Positions 62,353 to 64,000 of a stretch of 64,000 bases of DNA are shown here, one piece after another. Every line of letters begins with the position of its first letter. Positions within the stretch are counted from its first letter, which is position 1. Position numbers and translations under genes: made by a program. Below the pieces are notes generated by a model. The model saw only the letters and a list, made by a program, of their open reading frames with translations. It did not search any database and had not been told where the DNA came from. Origin of the DNA: CAWHMS01 sp963830495 (GTDB lineage: Bacteria; Actinomycetota; Actinomycetes; Propionibacteriales; Nocardioidaceae); NCBI GenBank assembly GCA_963830495.1, contig CAWHMS010000001.1:372001-436000 (forward strand), written 5' to 3'.

Positions 62353-62759
62353 TCCTGGCCGACACGTCGGCGTGGGTCGAATATGACCGAGCCACAGGCA
62401 GCGCGGTGGACCAACGCGTGGCAGAGCTGATTGCCAACGGCGGCCCCCTGATGGTTACCGAACCTGTGCTGATGGAGGTGTCGGCCGGCGCGCGCAGTGA
62501 TGCACGGGCGGCAGACCTGCGACGCTTGCTGTTGAGCTTCCGGTTTGTGCCCTTCGACGCCGTCACCGACTTCGACGCCGCCGCGAGGATCTACCGCCGG
62601 TGTCGGCAGGCGGGCATAACCCCGCGCGGGATGGTCGACTGCATGATCGCGGCAGTTACCTACCGTCGCGGAGCCGCGCTGCTCTCGTGGGACGTCGACA
62701 TGGACCGGGTCGCTAGGGTCATCGGTATCGACCTGGACGAGGCATCGCTGCGCGCTTGA
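62349..62759 (+). CDS. vapC: VapC-family PIN-domain ribonuclease toxin
   Basis: A 136-residue PIN nuclease that cleaves specific RNAs when freed from VapB. The metal-binding acidic residues are all present: Asp5 (LADTSAW), Glu43 (LMEVSAG), Asp97 (GMVDCMIAA) and Asp115 (SWDVDMD). The GTG at 62349 overlaps the vapB stop. Base usage is slightly more AT-rich than the neighbours (for instance GTTACC and CATAAC runs), which fits a mobile module. The pair looks intact, unlike the RelE-type remnant next to it. Confidence 0.92.
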   Translation: MILADTSAWVEYDRATGSAVDQRVAELIANGGPLMVTEPVLMEVSAGARSDARAADLRRLLLSFRFVPFDAVTDFDAAARIYRRCRQAGITPRGMVDCMIAAVTYRRGAALLSWDVDMDRVARVIGIDLDEASLRA

Positions 62760-62780
62760 CGCCTATCGCGCCACTGTCAC

Positions 62781-62813
62781 TCACCGGGCCAGGCTCGCTT
62801 GCGAGCGCGGTGA
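62781..62813. terminator. Hairpin between convergent vapC and livF
   Basis: GCTCGC-TT-GCGAGC forms an inner stem (62793-62806), enclosed by TCACCG (62781-62786) and CGGTGA (62808-62813). It lies in the 83-base spacer between convergent genes. Confidence 0.5.
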
Positions 62814-62842
62814 CCGTCTTCAAGGAGCTCCGAGCGGTCGGC

Positions 62843-63562
62843 TCAGACGTCCCCACCCAGGTAGGCGGCGCGCACTGCCGGGTCACCCTCGAGCTCCGAG
62901 CCGGTGCCGGAGCGGACGATCTCACCGGTCTCGAGGATGTGCGCGGTGTCGGCACGCTTGAGTGCCTGCGCGGCGTTCTGCTCGACGAGGAGAACGGTCG
63001 TGCCTTGTTGGTGGATCTCCTCGATGATGGCGAAGATCTGCTGGATCAGCTTGGGGGCCAGACCCATGGAGGGCTCGTCGAGCAGCACCAGCCGCGGGCG
63101 GGCCATCAGGGCGCGGCCGATCGCGAGCATCTGCTGCTCACCCCCGGACAGGGTGCCGGCCGTCTGCCCGACCCGCTCCTGCAGCCGGGGGAAGAGCTCG
63201 AAGACCCGCTGGCGGTCCGGCAACAACTCCTTGGCACTGCGGTCCTTGCGGGCGTAGGCGCCCATGTCGAGGTTCTCCTTGACCGACATGCCGGGGAAGA
63301 TGCCTCGACCCTCAGGAGACTGGCTGATACCCATGAAGACGCGCTCGTGCGACGGCACCTTGGTGATGTCCTGGCCGTCAAAGACGATGCGCCCAGTGCG
63401 CGCCTTGCGGAGCCCGGAGATGGCCTTGAGCGTGGTGCTCTTGCCGGCGCCGTTGGCCCCGATCAAGGTGGCAACGGTGCCTTCCTCGACGCTGAAGCTC
63501 AGGTCGCGGATGGCCTCGATGTGGCCGTAGTTGACCGACAGGTCCTCGATCTCAAGAAGCAT
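62843..63562 (-). CDS. livF: Branched-chain amino acid ABC transporter ATPase LivF
   Basis: ATPase subunit of a branched-chain amino acid (or related amide) importer. The 239-residue product is full length, with Walker A GANGAGKSTT, the LivF-specific SQSPEGRGIFPGMSV, the signature LSGGEQQMLA, Walker B LVLLDEPSMGLAP and the switch region LLVEQNAAQALK. The ATG at 63562 overlaps the livG stop by 11 bases. It is the last gene of the operon here. The permeases and binding protein presumably lie beyond the right edge. Confidence 0.95.
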   Translation of the reverse strand: MLLEIEDLSVNYGHIEAIRDLSFSVEEGTVATLIGANGAGKSTTLKAISGLRKARTGRIVFDGQDITKVPSHERVFMGISQSPEGRGIFPGMSVKENLDMGAYARKDRSAKELLPDRQRVFELFPRLQERVGQTAGTLSGGEQQMLAIGRALMARPRLVLLDEPSMGLAPKLIQQIFAIIEEIHQQGTTVLLVEQNAAQALKRADTAHILETGEIVRSGTGSELEGDPAVRAAYLGGDV

Positions 63563-64000
63563 CTTCGTCGACCCCTAGATAGGCGGCGATCACGGCCGGG
63601 TTGTCCTGGATCTCCTCTGGCTTTCCCTCGGCGATCTTGCGGCCGAACTCGAGTACGACGATCCGGTCGGTTACGCCCATGACCAAACGCATGTCGTGCT
63701 CGATCAGCAGCACCGTGTAGCCGCGGTCGCGGACCTTGCGGATCAGCGCCATCAGCCGACGCTTCTCCTCCGGGTTGAATCCCGCGGCCGGCTCGTCGAG
63801 GCAGAGCAGCTTTGGTTCTGTCGCGATCGCGCGGGCAATCTCGAGCCGTCGTTGGTCGCCGTACGACAGACTCTCGGCCAGTTCGTCGCTGCGACCGCCG
63901 ATGCCGACGAACTCCAGCAGCTCCTGGGCTCGGGCGAAGCCCTCAGCCTCTTCGCGTCGGTGTCTGGGCAGCCGGAACAAGGCAGAGATCACGCCCGTCT
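63552..64000 (-). CDS. livG: Branched-chain amino acid ABC transporter ATPase LivG, C-terminal part (5' end outside window)
   Basis: The second ATPase of the same importer, cut by the window edge: the frame is open at base 64000, so only about the last 149 residues are visible. Seen are the signature SLSYGDQRRLEIARAIA, Walker B LLCLDEPAAGFNPEE, the switch histidine in LLIEHDMRLVMGVTDRI and the typical ending EIQDNPAVIAAYLG. The Asn in AGFNPEE is characteristic of LivG. It overlaps livF by 11 bases. Confidence 0.94.
   Translation of the reverse strand, partial: TGVISALFRLPRHRREEAEGFARAQELLEFVGIGGRSDELAESLSYGDQRRLEIARAIATEPKLLCLDEPAAGFNPEEKRRLMALIRKVRDRGYTVLLIEHDMRLVMGVTDRIVVLEFGRKIAEGKPEEIQDNPAVIAAYLGVDEDAS

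Overview
The window is about 70 percent G+C or higher. It is densely packed with genes that start on ATG or GTG and often share 4-base stop/start overlaps. It carries actinobacterial signature genes: whiA, rbpA, opcA, an actinobacterial Vms1-like release factor and a DUF3099 protein. Gene order follows the Mycobacterium tuberculosis stretch from uvrC (Rv1420) to inhA (Rv1484) closely, but mptB is missing and sufB has no intein. This fits a non-mycolate actinobacterium of the Nocardioides/Propionibacteriales type. That placement is an inference from content and order, not from a database search.

Layout. 1-7.2 kb: the end of uvrA, a Tat-exported Rieske lipoprotein, uvrC, then rapZ-yvcK-whiA. 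7.3-11.2 kb: glycolysis (gap-pgk-tpiA), then secG and rbpA. 11.3-14.2 kb: an ABC-2 transporter diverging from an ArsR repressor and its SRPBCC partner, with a striking double operator between them. 13.9-22.3 kb: a minus-strand pentose-phosphate block (tkt-tal-pgi-zwf-opcA-pgl) in which most genes overlap by four bases. 22.5-26.4 kb: heme O and heme A synthesis (ctaB, ctaA) plus an ABC-2 transporter. 26.6-33.5 kb: a complete SUF iron-sulfur operon (sufR-B-D-Rieske-C-S-U-T) headed by a possible iron box and a SufR-like palindrome. 33.6-43.3 kb: a ribosome-rescue release factor, a zinc metallopeptidase, an ABC-F ATPase, an iron-box-controlled adenylation/carrier/acyltransferase fusion, an enoyl-CoA hydratase, an ABC exporter and an SDR. 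43.3-47.8 kb: surf1, moaA, small proteins, dodecin, and fabG-fabI. 47.9-54.1 kb: a cyanophycin locus with cphA, cphB and a second Mur-ligase protein that lacks the ATP-grasp domain, followed by a SixA-type phosphatase. 54.1-61.9 kb: serB, an unknown protein, an ABC ATPase, a TauE-type permease, a hydrolase, a PEBP protein, a bifunctional siroheme synthase and an rRNA/tRNA methyltransferase. 61.8-62.8 kb: a frame-broken RelE-type toxin next to an intact vapBC pair. 62.8-64 kb: livF and the end of livG.

How the genes fit together. Three themes recur. The first is iron and redox metabolism: SUF assembly, two Rieske proteins, heme A synthesis, SURF1, siroheme synthesis and candidate iron boxes. 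The second is central carbon flux and its control: glycolysis, the pentose-phosphate pathway with OpcA, and the RapZ/YvcK/WhiA block. The third is nitrogen storage as cyanophycin.

Structural signals beyond genes. A 50-base palindromic element built on GGATCCGAC/GTCGGATCC occurs three times in spacers. A second family with a 22-base period lies at 42.4 kb and 57.9 kb. C-rich, G-poor tracts follow several stop codons. Many genes have a TANNNT-like hexamer 6-9 bases before the start codon, which suggests widespread leaderless transcription. I saw no rRNA, tRNA, CRISPR array, insertion sequence or phage gene.
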